Part shown: one piece after another, positions 26,674-34,555 of the stretch
Layout: each line of letters begins with the position of its first letter
Numbering within the stretch: the first letter of the stretch is position 1
NCBI GenBank assembly: GCA_050953105.1
Contig: JBMNMA010000001.1
Coordinates: forward strand, 1-64,000
Direction: 5' to 3'
Origin: UBA1206 sp050953105
Lineage (GTDB): Bacteria > Bacillota > Clostridia > Oscillospirales > CAG-382
Length of the DNA: 64,000 nt
Program-made: the position numbers and the translations under genes
The notes under the pieces: generated by a model
Told to the model about the DNA's origin: nothing
Databases searched by the model: none
What the model saw: the letters and a program-made list of their open reading frames with translations, nothing else

Positions 26674-28098
26674 TTAACTGTATAACAGTCTTATATATTC
26701 TTTTGCGGATTTTTTCCAGGAAAAATCCACCCTCATTACTTTTTCCGCAAGGTTGTTCCAGTATTCCCTGTCCCGGTAACAGTCGGTGGCACGACGGACT
26801 GCCTGTAACAGCTCCCACGCCGAATAGGGGGCAAAGGTAAAGCCGTTTCCGCCGCCTTGCCAGCCGATATCTTTAATGGAGTCATACAACCCGCCGGTTT
26901 CTCTCACCACGGGAATGGTGCCGTAGCGGGAGGCTATCATCTGGGACAGGCCGCAGGGTTCCGACCGGGAGGGCATAAGGAATATGTCGCTGCCGGCATA
27001 TATCTGCTTGGAGTAGGCCTTGTCGAATACCAAAGATACCGAAACCTTGTCGGGATATTTTTCCGAAAGGTTTACAAAAAAGTTTTCGTAATAATAATCC
27101 CCTTTGCCTAGTATGACAAGCTGAATGTCCTCCTTTAACAAATCGTCCGCCGCAAGGGTTACCAGGTCAAGGCCCTTGTGGTCCACCAGGCGGGAAACTA
27201 TTGAAATCACCGGGGTGTCGGGTTTTACCGGCAGGCCGGCGGTTTTTTGAAGGGTTTCTTTGTTTTTGGCTTTGCCCTCCATGTCCCGCCAGGAGTAGTT
27301 GCAAGCAATTTCTTTGTCTTTTGCCGGGTTGTAGTAATCACGGTCAATGCCGTTTAGGATACCGGTGATTTTGGACTTGTTCTGCTCAAGGACATAATGA
27401 AGTCCGTGGGAGAATTTGGGGGATAAAATTTCTCTGGCGTAGGTGGGGGAAACGGTGGAAATTTTGTCCGCCGACACTATCGCCCCCTTCATTAAATTAA
27501 TATCCCCGTTATAGTCGAGTATGACTGCCTTATCCTCGGGAATATCAAAAACATCCCCGAGAATCTGGGGGTTGTATATCCCCTGATAGGCGATATTATG
27601 TATTGTAAACACGGTTTGAATATTGTCATATCCGTCAAGGGGTTTATATTTGCAGTTTAGATAAACTATGGCAAGGGCGGTCTGCCAGTCGTGGCAGTGG
27701 AGAATGTCGGGGAAAAAGCCTATATGGGGCATAATTTCAAGGACTGCCTTTGAAAAGAAGGCAAACCTTTCCCCGTCGTCATAATGGCCATATAAAGTGC
27801 GGCGGTTGAAATAGTATTCGTTGTCTATGAAATAATAGGTAACTCCCCGCTTTTGAAGGGAGTATATGCCGCAATACTGGTTACGCCATGCAAGGGGGAC
27901 GTTTATTTCCCCAAGCTTTGTCATTCGCCTGCGGACCGATGCGTCTATGGTGCCGTATAAGGGCATTACCACCCGTATGTCGGCGTCGGCCTTGTATTCC
28001 TTGTGCAAAGCCTCCGGCAGGGAGCCTATAACCTCCCCAAGTCCGCCGGAGGAGGCGAAGGGATGGCATTCGGAGGCGGCGAAGAGTATTTTTTTCAT
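26674..28098 (-). CDS. glgA: glycogen synthase (ADP-glucose)
   Basis: 474 residues of the GT5 family. It has LHCHDWQTALAIVYL, TVFTIHNIAYQG, KITGILNGIDRDYYNP and the donor-site SRSEPCGLSQMIASRYGTIPVVRETGGL. The N-terminal ADP-glucose loop reads FASSGGLGEV, where bacterial enzymes usually have KTGGL, so the conserved lysine is absent. GlgA extends alpha-1,4 glucan from ADP-glucose made by GlgC/GlgD, whose genes lie directly upstream. ATG MKKILFAASE follows GGTGGGG. Full length. Confidence 0.96.
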   Translation of the reverse strand: MKKILFAASECHPFASSGGLGEVIGSLPEALHKEYKADADIRVVMPLYGTIDASVRRRMTKLGEINVPLAWRNQYCGIYSLQKRGVTYYFIDNEYYFNRRTLYGHYDDGERFAFFSKAVLEIMPHIGFFPDILHCHDWQTALAIVYLNCKYKPLDGYDNIQTVFTIHNIAYQGIYNPQILGDVFDIPEDKAVILDYNGDINLMKGAIVSADKISTVSPTYAREILSPKFSHGLHYVLEQNKSKITGILNGIDRDYYNPAKDKEIACNYSWRDMEGKAKNKETLQKTAGLPVKPDTPVISIVSRLVDHKGLDLVTLAADDLLKEDIQLVILGKGDYYYENFFVNLSEKYPDKVSVSLVFDKAYSKQIYAGSDIFLMPSRSEPCGLSQMIASRYGTIPVVRETGGLYDSIKDIGWQGGGNGFTFAPYSAWELLQAVRRATDCYRDREYWNNLAEKVMRVDFSWKKSAKEYIRLLYS

Positions 28099-28132
28099 TA
28101 ATAACCCCACCTTTAAAAAATAACCGTATTTG

Positions 28133-29263
28133 TTATATCTGAACCAGTTTTCCTATATAAAAGGGCAGTGTTTCGTGGCCGGACAGGCTTCTGCCGTCCC
28201 GTATAACCACGTTTTTGTCGGCGATAACGGCATTAAGGGTTACGTTATCCCCCACTATGGTGTCCTGCATAAGTATGGAGTTTTTGACATAGGCGTTCTT
28301 GCCCACGGTAACCCCGCGGAAAAGCACCGAGTTTTCCACTCTGCCGTGGATAATGCAGCCGTCGGCGATAAGGGAGTTTTTAACCTCGGCCCCATCGGCA
28401 TAGACGGTGGGGGGAGAGTTGCGCACCTTGGTCAACACCGGACGCCCCGGCACGTCAAACAGGCTTTTACGCACCTGCTCGTTTAGCAAATCCATGTTGC
28501 ACATATAGTAGGTCTGCATGGAATCTATGGTGGCAAAATAGCCTTCGTGCCTGAAAACCTGAATGTTCTTTACATTTATGTTTTTCCTTACAATGTCCTG
28601 CACAAAGGAGTTGTAGTTGTAGGCGATAGCCTCGGTAACCAGGCTTTCAAGGAACCGCCGCCCCATAACCCAGATATTTGCTGAAATGTCGGCATAGCCG
28701 CTTTCCTTGCCGGTATAGGCCGAAATATCGGTTAGCCGCCCTTCGTCGTCATATTTAACCGTATGGACATGGTTGGCGTTGTCGGGGGTGAGATACATCC
28801 GCTTTATCATCATGGTGGCATCGGCGGCGGTGGAAATATGGTGCTCTATAAGTTCACTAAGGTCTATATTGCTTATAACGTCGCAGTCGCACAGCACTAC
28901 ATATTCCTCGGTGCAGCCGCTTATAAAGGATATGATGTTTTTTAACGCCTCAAGCCGGGTGGAGTATAAAAAGTTTTGGGGGTTGGCAAAGGCGGTGATA
29001 TAGGGGGGCAATATCTGTATTCCTCCGGCCCGGCGGGCAAGGTCCCAGTCTTTGCCCGAGCCGAGATGGTCCATAAGGGACTGATAGTTATAATGGGTTA
29101 TAACCCCCACATGGTTTATTCCGCTGTGAACCATGTTGGAAAGGGTGAAATCAATCAGCCGGTAGCGGCAGCCGAAGGGAACCGATGCCATTGTCCGGCG
29201 TTTGGTCAGTTCGGGTATGTTTTTGTCATGAATATTTGAAAATATTATTCCTACAACCGACAT
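28133..29263 (-). CDS. glgD: glucose-1-phosphate adenylyltransferase, GlgD subunit
   Basis: 376 residues, paralogue of GlgC. The nucleotide-binding loop is degraded: GIIFSNIHDKNIPELTKRR replaces the GGQGSRL signature, which marks GlgD, the weakly active or inactive subunit that boosts GlgC in Firmicutes. A left-handed beta-helix C-terminal domain (VENSVLFRGVTVGKNAYVKNSILMQD) follows. Only 1 bp separates it from glgC, implying equal production of both subunits. Confidence 0.94.
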   Translation of the reverse strand: MSVVGIIFSNIHDKNIPELTKRRTMASVPFGCRYRLIDFTLSNMVHSGINHVGVITHYNYQSLMDHLGSGKDWDLARRAGGIQILPPYITAFANPQNFLYSTRLEALKNIISFISGCTEEYVVLCDCDVISNIDLSELIEHHISTAADATMMIKRMYLTPDNANHVHTVKYDDEGRLTDISAYTGKESGYADISANIWVMGRRFLESLVTEAIAYNYNSFVQDIVRKNINVKNIQVFRHEGYFATIDSMQTYYMCNMDLLNEQVRKSLFDVPGRPVLTKVRNSPPTVYADGAEVKNSLIADGCIIHGRVENSVLFRGVTVGKNAYVKNSILMQDTIVGDNVTLNAVIADKNVVIRDGRSLSGHETLPFYIGKLVQI

Positions 29264-29264
29264 T

Positions 29265-30485
29265 TTACACCCTCCCTGCCTTTATAAGGTTTTCGTTTAT
29301 ATAATCGCTGCCTACGTTTTCATTGTCGGGGATTTTGGAATAGGGGGGAACTTCAAGACTGCCCCCCACAAGGGTAATGCCAGAAGCGTCTGCCTTGGGT
29401 TTGCCTATTTCGCATCCTGCCCCTATGCGGCTTTCCGAATCGATAATCGAATAATAAATTTTACTGTTGCGTCCTATGGTGACGTCGGACATTATAACAC
29501 TGTCTTTAACCTCGGCGCCGCTCTCCACCCTAACGCCGCTTGACAGCACCGAATTTTCCACCCGGCCGTAGATTTCGCACCCTTCGGTGATAATTGAGTT
29601 TACCACCACCGCATTAGGTCCCATGTAATGGGGGGGAGCGGCGTAGTTACGGGAGTATATACGCCACGACCTGTCGTTGATGTCGAACTTAGGCTTGTCG
29701 CCAAGCAAATCCATATTGGAATCCCACAAGGACTGGATTGTCCCCACGTCCTTCCAGTAGCCCGAAAAGGGGAAAGCAAACAGCCTTTCGCCCCCTTCCA
29801 GCATGGCGGGGATTATGTTTTTGCCGAAATCGTTTTCGCTTTGGGGATTTTTTTCGTCTTCCTCAAGATATTTTATAAGCTTTTCGGCTGAAAACACATA
29901 TACCCCCATTGACGCCTTGGTGGAGGTGGGGTTTTTGGGTTTTTCCTCGAATTTGAAAATTCTCCCCTCGTCGTCGGCAGACATTATGCCAAAGCGGGAG
30001 GCTTCTTCAATCGGCACGTCGATAACCGCTATGGTGCAGTCGGCGTTTGATTTTTTATGGAAGTCCACCATGGCGTGGTAGTCCATTTTATATATATGGT
30101 CGCCGGACAGGACAATTATGAAGTCGGGGGAATAGCGTTTTATAAAGTGGAGATTCTGGTAAATGGCATTTGCCGTTCCCTTATACCAGTCGGCATGCTT
30201 TGACGCCTGATATGGGGGCAAAACCGTTATGCCGCCGAAGCTGCGGTCAAGGTCCCAGGGGCGGCCGTTGCCTATATATTCGTTTAGCATCAACGGCTGA
30301 TACTGGGTTAACACCCCCACCGTGTCTATGCCCGAATTTATACAGTTGGAAAGGGGAAAGTCTATTATTTTATATTTCCCGCCGAAGGTAACCGCAGGTT
30401 TGGCGGTTTTTTCGGTAAGCAGCTTCAGGCGGCTTCCCTGCCCTCCCGCAAGGAGCATTGCAATACATTCCTTTTTCTTTATCAT
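29265..30485 (-). CDS. glgC: glucose-1-phosphate adenylyltransferase, catalytic subunit
   Basis: 406 residues. LLAGGQGSRLKLLTEKTAKPAVTFGGKYKIIDFPLSN is the intact catalytic signature, with VLSGDHIYKMDY for the metal site and FEEKPKNP for substrate. The C-terminal beta-helix (VENSVLSSGVRVESGAEVKDSVI) is present. It makes ADP-glucose from glucose-1-phosphate and ATP, the committed step of glycogen synthesis. Start ATG has GGAGG seven bases upstream; 51 bp after glgB. Confidence 0.97.
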   Translation of the reverse strand: MIKKKECIAMLLAGGQGSRLKLLTEKTAKPAVTFGGKYKIIDFPLSNCINSGIDTVGVLTQYQPLMLNEYIGNGRPWDLDRSFGGITVLPPYQASKHADWYKGTANAIYQNLHFIKRYSPDFIIVLSGDHIYKMDYHAMVDFHKKSNADCTIAVIDVPIEEASRFGIMSADDEGRIFKFEEKPKNPTSTKASMGVYVFSAEKLIKYLEEDEKNPQSENDFGKNIIPAMLEGGERLFAFPFSGYWKDVGTIQSLWDSNMDLLGDKPKFDINDRSWRIYSRNYAAPPHYMGPNAVVVNSIITEGCEIYGRVENSVLSSGVRVESGAEVKDSVIMSDVTIGRNSKIYYSIIDSESRIGAGCEIGKPKADASGITLVGGSLEVPPYSKIPDNENVGSDYINENLIKAGRV

Positions 30486-30536
30486 TGTTGTCCCTCCGTC
30501 ATTTGCATTTATATGGGTTCCGAAAGGGTATGGCGT

Positions 30537-32432
30537 TTATATGTCTTTGGTATTTTTAAAAAAGCATACCGTAAGGGGGGGCAGTTGGATGGATATTTCA
30601 TATCTATTGCCCTTCTTTTTTGCCCGGACTGCTTTTTTATTATTGCTTGGCTTGCTGGAAAATACTTCCCTATACCAGCCGGGTTTTGTTACCGGGACGG
30701 TGTAGACTTCCCTGTGAACGGGGGAAAAGTTAAATACGCACACCAGCTTTTTACCTGCGGCGTTTATCCGTTCAAACAGATAGACGTTATCGCTTTTCCG
30801 GTCGGCGTCAAGCCAATTAAAGCCTTCACTTTCCCCGTCGATTTCCCATAGTTCGGAATTTTCAAGGTAAAAGTGATTTAATGCCTTAACATATTCCTTC
30901 ATGTCCCGGTGGGCAGGATAATCGAGCATAAACCATTCAAGCTGGCTTGCATAGTCCCATTCCCTAAACTGGGCAAATTCGCACCCCATAAAGAGCAGCT
31001 TCTTACCCGGGTGGGAATACATCCAGCCCAGATAGGTTTTCATACAGTCGAACTTCTGGGCATAGTCCCCGAACATTTTGTCTATAAGCGACTTTTTGCC
31101 GTGAACCACCTCATCGTGGGATATGGGAAGGACGAAATTTTCGTCAAAGGCGTAGGTGGAGGCAAAGGACATGGTGTTATGGATACCCGCACGGAAATAT
31201 GAGTCGGTTTGAATGTAATTCAACGTATCGTTCATCCAGCCCATGTTCCATTTAAGGTTAAAGCCAAGGCCATGCTTTCTGGTAACGCCCACATAGGAGG
31301 TGGATTCCTCGGCAATCATAAGGGTGTCCGGGAATTTCGACTTAATATATGCGTTTAAATCTTTGAAAAATGCCACCGATTGATAGTTTATGTTGGTGCC
31401 GTCGGGATTGGGATTCCATTCCCCCGGCTTTCTACCGTAGTCAAGATAAAGCATTGACGCCACTGCATCCACCCGCAATCCGTCGGCGTGGTATTTTTCA
31501 AGCCAGAAGGCGGCGTTGGAAATGAGAAAGCATCTAACCTCGTTGCGGCCTACGTCAAAGGCCCTTGTCCCCCAGTCTTTATGCTCCATACGGTCTTGCC
31601 CCTGATATTCGTAAAGGGGAGAGCCGTCAAATTCAAACAGCCCGTGTTCGTCCTTTGGGAAATGGGAGGGCACCCAGTCGAGGATAACCCCTATTCCCTT
31701 TTGGTGGAAGGTATCTATAAATGCCATAAAATCCTTGGGAGTTCCGAAACGGGAGGTGGGGGAGTAATAGCCGCACACCTGATAACCCCAGGAGCCGTCA
31801 AAGGGATGCTCGGAAACCGGCATTATTTCAACATGTGTGTATCCCATGGCTTTGACATATTCAGAAAGCTCGTCGGCCAATTCTTTATAAGTATAATAGC
31901 TGCCGTCGGAATGCCTTTTCCACGAGCCGAGGTGGACTTCGTATATATTCACAGGCTTTGGGGGAGCTTTGTCGTTTAAAAGATACTTAGACAAAGCCTT
32001 TCTTTCCTCCAAATAGCCGTCATCCTGCCAGCGGTAGCCTTCTATATCGTAAAACAAAGACGAGTTTTTACTGTTGGTTTCGGAATAAAAGGCATATGGG
32101 TCGGACTTGTATATATCCCTGCTGTTTCTTTCGATAATATATTTATATCTTGCCCCTTGGCCAAAGGAGGCAGTCATTTCCTGTTTTGAAAAGCGACCTC
32201 CCCAGATTCCCCCTACGGTCAGGCGAGCAAGGGGGTGGGTTTTTCCCCAGCCGTTAAAGTCACCGGTTACATAAACCTTTGTTGCGTTTGGCGCCCAGAC
32301 ACGGAAGACAAATTCATCCCCCTCTGTTCGGGCACCGAGGTAGTCGTATGCCCGGTAGTTGGTTCCCTGGTGGAATAAGAATTCGGCTCCGGTGTCGGCT
32401 ATGGCCGGATTAATTTTATGCTTGTCGGGCAT
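30537..32432 (-). CDS. glgB: 1,4-alpha-glucan branching enzyme
   Basis: 631 residues. A CBM48 domain (FRVWAPNATKVYVTGDFNGWG) precedes a GH13 barrel with VILDWVPSHFPKDEHGL, DGLRVDAVASMLYLDYGR, MIAEESTSY and ISHDEVVHGKKSL. It creates alpha-1,6 branches in glycogen. First gene of the operon, with an excellent ribosome site (AAAGGAGG). Its C-terminus ends with a basic RAKKKGNRYEISIQLPPLTVCFF beta domain; an extra N-terminal module, as in E. coli GlgB, is absent. Confidence 0.97.
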   Translation of the reverse strand: MPDKHKINPAIADTGAEFLFHQGTNYRAYDYLGARTEGDEFVFRVWAPNATKVYVTGDFNGWGKTHPLARLTVGGIWGGRFSKQEMTASFGQGARYKYIIERNSRDIYKSDPYAFYSETNSKNSSLFYDIEGYRWQDDGYLEERKALSKYLLNDKAPPKPVNIYEVHLGSWKRHSDGSYYTYKELADELSEYVKAMGYTHVEIMPVSEHPFDGSWGYQVCGYYSPTSRFGTPKDFMAFIDTFHQKGIGVILDWVPSHFPKDEHGLFEFDGSPLYEYQGQDRMEHKDWGTRAFDVGRNEVRCFLISNAAFWLEKYHADGLRVDAVASMLYLDYGRKPGEWNPNPDGTNINYQSVAFFKDLNAYIKSKFPDTLMIAEESTSYVGVTRKHGLGFNLKWNMGWMNDTLNYIQTDSYFRAGIHNTMSFASTYAFDENFVLPISHDEVVHGKKSLIDKMFGDYAQKFDCMKTYLGWMYSHPGKKLLFMGCEFAQFREWDYASQLEWFMLDYPAHRDMKEYVKALNHFYLENSELWEIDGESEGFNWLDADRKSDNVYLFERINAAGKKLVCVFNFSPVHREVYTVPVTKPGWYREVFSSKPSNNKKAVRAKKKGNRYEISIQLPPLTVCFFKNTKDI

Positions 32433-32455
32433 ATTTCAACCTCCTTTCACTTCCT

Positions 32456-32483
32456 ATTTTAGTAAATGGGACAAAAAAAGCAA
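32456..32483 (-). promoter_or_regulatory. probable promoter of the glycogen operon
   Basis: Minus strand TTGCTT (complement 32478-32483), 16-bp spacer, TAAAAT (complement 32456-32461), 24 bp before the glgB start. The downstream gaps are all short, so it probably serves the whole run from glgB to the sugar kinase. Confidence 0.6.
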
Positions 32484-32496
32484 GGAAATTTTACCC

Positions 32497-32533
32497 TAAA
32501 ACAACAAGCGGAGGGTATTTTTACAACCCTCCG
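32497..32533 (-). terminator. terminator of the WG-repeat gene
   Basis: Minus-strand stem CGGAGGGT / ACCCTCCG with a nine-base A-rich loop, then CTTGTTGTTTT. Confidence 0.85.
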
Positions 32534-32580
32534 TTTAGATTTAATATAAATTTAATATTTTATAATATATTGATCAATAT

Positions 32581-33882
32581 TTACATATACACCTTGGCGA
32601 ATATAAACCAGCCTTCGGTTTCGGAATAGGCGGCAAATATTCCCCCGGAGCAGCGGACGATACGGTCGAAAACGGGTTTAACAACATAGTTGCCGCCAGT
32701 GTCTACAACCCCATACTTGTCATCCTCAACACCAACCACCGCAAGGCCTTCCAAAAACGGTTCGGCTTTTTTGAAAACGGGATTGGTTATCCAGTTGAGG
32801 TTGTTTGTCATATAGCCGAAATAGGTGCCGTTGGAAACAAGTAAAACCGAGTCGGAATAGCTTACGAGCTTGTAGTCGTCAAGCAGGGGAAGAAGCTTTC
32901 CGCTGGTGTCTATAAGTCCTTCTACATAAGTGTTGTTGGATTTTTTTATCCTAACCCTTGTAAATCCGTCGTCGAAATAAAAGTAGCCGATGGAATACAA
33001 TCCTCTGTCTGAGGGAAAATAATATCCGGAAGCTATAAGGTTTCCGCCGTTTTCTAAAAATCTGGTGCCATAAATTTCAAGCACGGGGACTCCGTTTTTC
33101 TTTTTTATCCCCACTCCCCGGCCGCCGATATAGGCAAAGGTTTCAACACAATAGCTGGCATACGACCGGTCTTCGACACTATCGTAATAGCCGTATCTTT
33201 CCCCGTCCGGGCGGCTTTTGTTATATGTCCGCTTTATATTGCTGTCGGGGACGCCGAAATAAACGGGAACATCGAAGCCGAATCCCCGTTTGTCCTGCAT
33301 AGGCGAAAAATCGGATTGCTGGATAACAAAAGAGGAATCTAGGTAATAATAATTGTTGCCCTTAATAAACAGGGGATTTCCGTGTATGTCCCTTTCGCCG
33401 ACGAAGGTGTAGCCGGATAAAAGATCGGTTACATCGGCAAGATTGGAGGTATATAACCTGCCGTCAGCAAATATAAAGCCCATTCGTATTTCAATGTCTT
33501 TGCCGGCAAGATTACCCAGGGCGGAAATGTCGTCATATAAAACAACTTTTTGTGTGGTTTTATCGTATTTATATTGGGAAATGGCCAACCCGGAACTTAA
33601 AGGGTTAACCTTTTCAAAGGTTTTAAGGTAGGCTTGAATATCAAATGTTTCCTCCTTAGTGCTTTCATCCGTCTGAGAATGATCCCCGGAGGTATCGTTT
33701 CGGCTTTCCTCGGTTGTTGAGTCGGGCTTGGAGCTGTGGTCGATTATCGAATATACCGGCTCGTCCTCATGAAGGAAAGGCAGCGAACGGGTGGTTGCCA
33801 GATAGATAAATCCGACGGTTACCCCCACAAGCAAGGTTGCCGAAATAAGGCGAGAGGATATTTTCAAAAATAGCCTTAACAT
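32581..33882 (-). CDS. membrane-anchored WG-repeat protein
   Basis: 433 residues. An N-terminal membrane helix (SATLLVGVTVGFIYLATT) and an acidic Ser/Thr-rich linker (residues about 48-80) present a large extracytoplasmic beta domain. The C-terminal third carries WG/KWG-like repeats: EGLAVVGVEDDKYGVVDTGGNYVVKPVFDRI and GLIDTSGKLLPLLDDYKLV. Such repeats form beta-propeller-like folds of unclear function, common on the surfaces of Clostridia. Single gene, terminator behind it. Start is the ATG giving MLRLFLK, after GAAAGGTGG. Confidence 0.8.
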   Translation of the reverse strand: MLRLFLKISSRLISATLLVGVTVGFIYLATTRSLPFLHEDEPVYSIIDHSSKPDSTTEESRNDTSGDHSQTDESTKEETFDIQAYLKTFEKVNPLSSGLAISQYKYDKTTQKVVLYDDISALGNLAGKDIEIRMGFIFADGRLYTSNLADVTDLLSGYTFVGERDIHGNPLFIKGNNYYYLDSSFVIQQSDFSPMQDKRGFGFDVPVYFGVPDSNIKRTYNKSRPDGERYGYYDSVEDRSYASYCVETFAYIGGRGVGIKKKNGVPVLEIYGTRFLENGGNLIASGYYFPSDRGLYSIGYFYFDDGFTRVRIKKSNNTYVEGLIDTSGKLLPLLDDYKLVSYSDSVLLVSNGTYFGYMTNNLNWITNPVFKKAEPFLEGLAVVGVEDDKYGVVDTGGNYVVKPVFDRIVRCSGGIFAAYSETEGWFIFAKVYM

Positions 33883-33988
33883 TCAAAACCACCTTTCGAT
33901 GTTTTGTGAATTTATAATATCACCCTTTTATTTTTATATCAATAGTATAAATGTTAACAAAAACAGTAAAATAAATTGAGAAAAGGTA

Positions 33989-34017
33989 TTTACAAATATT
34001 ATTTTGCGTGGTAGAAT
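33989..34017 (+). promoter_or_regulatory. rpsO promoter
   Basis: TTTACA, 17-bp spacer, TAGAAT, with an extra AATATAAT overlap just downstream. Confidence 0.75.
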
Positions 34018-34023
34018 ATAATA

Positions 34024-34100
34024 CAATGCGAATGCGACGGGTTTACCCGGTCGACCGGTCCTCCGCCGGCGGCTTAGTAATACCCCGTAAATTTCTAAAG
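34024..34100 (+). promoter_or_regulatory. structured rpsO leader
   Basis: The leader folds around an outer stem ACGGG (34037-34041) / CCCGT (34084-34088) and holds the G/C-rich blocks CCGGTCGACCGG and CCGCCGGCGG. It resembles a three-way junction. S15 autoregulates its own mRNA in several bacteria through such leaders; that this one does so is inference. Confidence 0.5.
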
Positions 34101-34115
34101 AAGGAGGATAACACA

Positions 34116-34382
34116 ATGCTGACACCCGAAGTGAAACAGCAGCTTATTAAGGATTACGCTATCCACGAAGGCGACACCGGTTCGCCGGAAGTTCAGATTG
34201 CCATTCTTACTTACAGAATCAACGAACTTACCGAACACCTTAAGCGTAACCCCAAGGACAATCATTCGCGCAGAGGTCTGCTTCAAATGGTTAGTAAGCG
34301 TAGAAAGTTCTTAAACTACCTTACCAACAACGACATCAACCGTTACCGCGCGATAATCGAGCGCCTTGGCATCAGAAAATAA
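34116..34382 (+). CDS. rpsO: 30S ribosomal protein S15
   Basis: 88 residues, the usual S15 length: GDTGSPEVQIAILTYRINELTEHLKRNPKDNHSRRGLLQMVSKRRKFLNYL is the conserved core that binds the 16S three-way junction. ATG follows AAGGAGG. A frame extending 36 codons upstream runs through the structured leader and is not used. Linked to pnp downstream, as in many bacteria. Confidence 0.98.
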   Translation: MLTPEVKQQLIKDYAIHEGDTGSPEVQIAILTYRINELTEHLKRNPKDNHSRRGLLQMVSKRRKFLNYLTNNDINRYRAIIERLGIRK

Positions 34383-34391
34383 GCATTTGAT

Positions 34392-34414
34392 GGGGCTGCT
34401 TTAAGGGCAGCCCC
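34392..34414 (+). other. rpsO-pnp intergenic hairpin
   Basis: GGGGCTGC / GCAGCCCC stem with a seven-base loop. No T run follows, so it is more like an RNA processing or stability hairpin than a terminator. The rpsO-pnp spacer of E. coli also carries an RNase III hairpin. Confidence 0.55.
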
Positions 34415-34555
34415 AAATTATCATTGCTCCATTGCCAACGACGGAGAAGGAACGCGGTTTAGCAGTTAAATATGACGCAAAACATTTTTTTGCGGTGTAT
34501 TTAAGTGTTAAACCCGCCTTTCTCCGATTACAAATCAAGAAAGGAAAAGAAAAAG

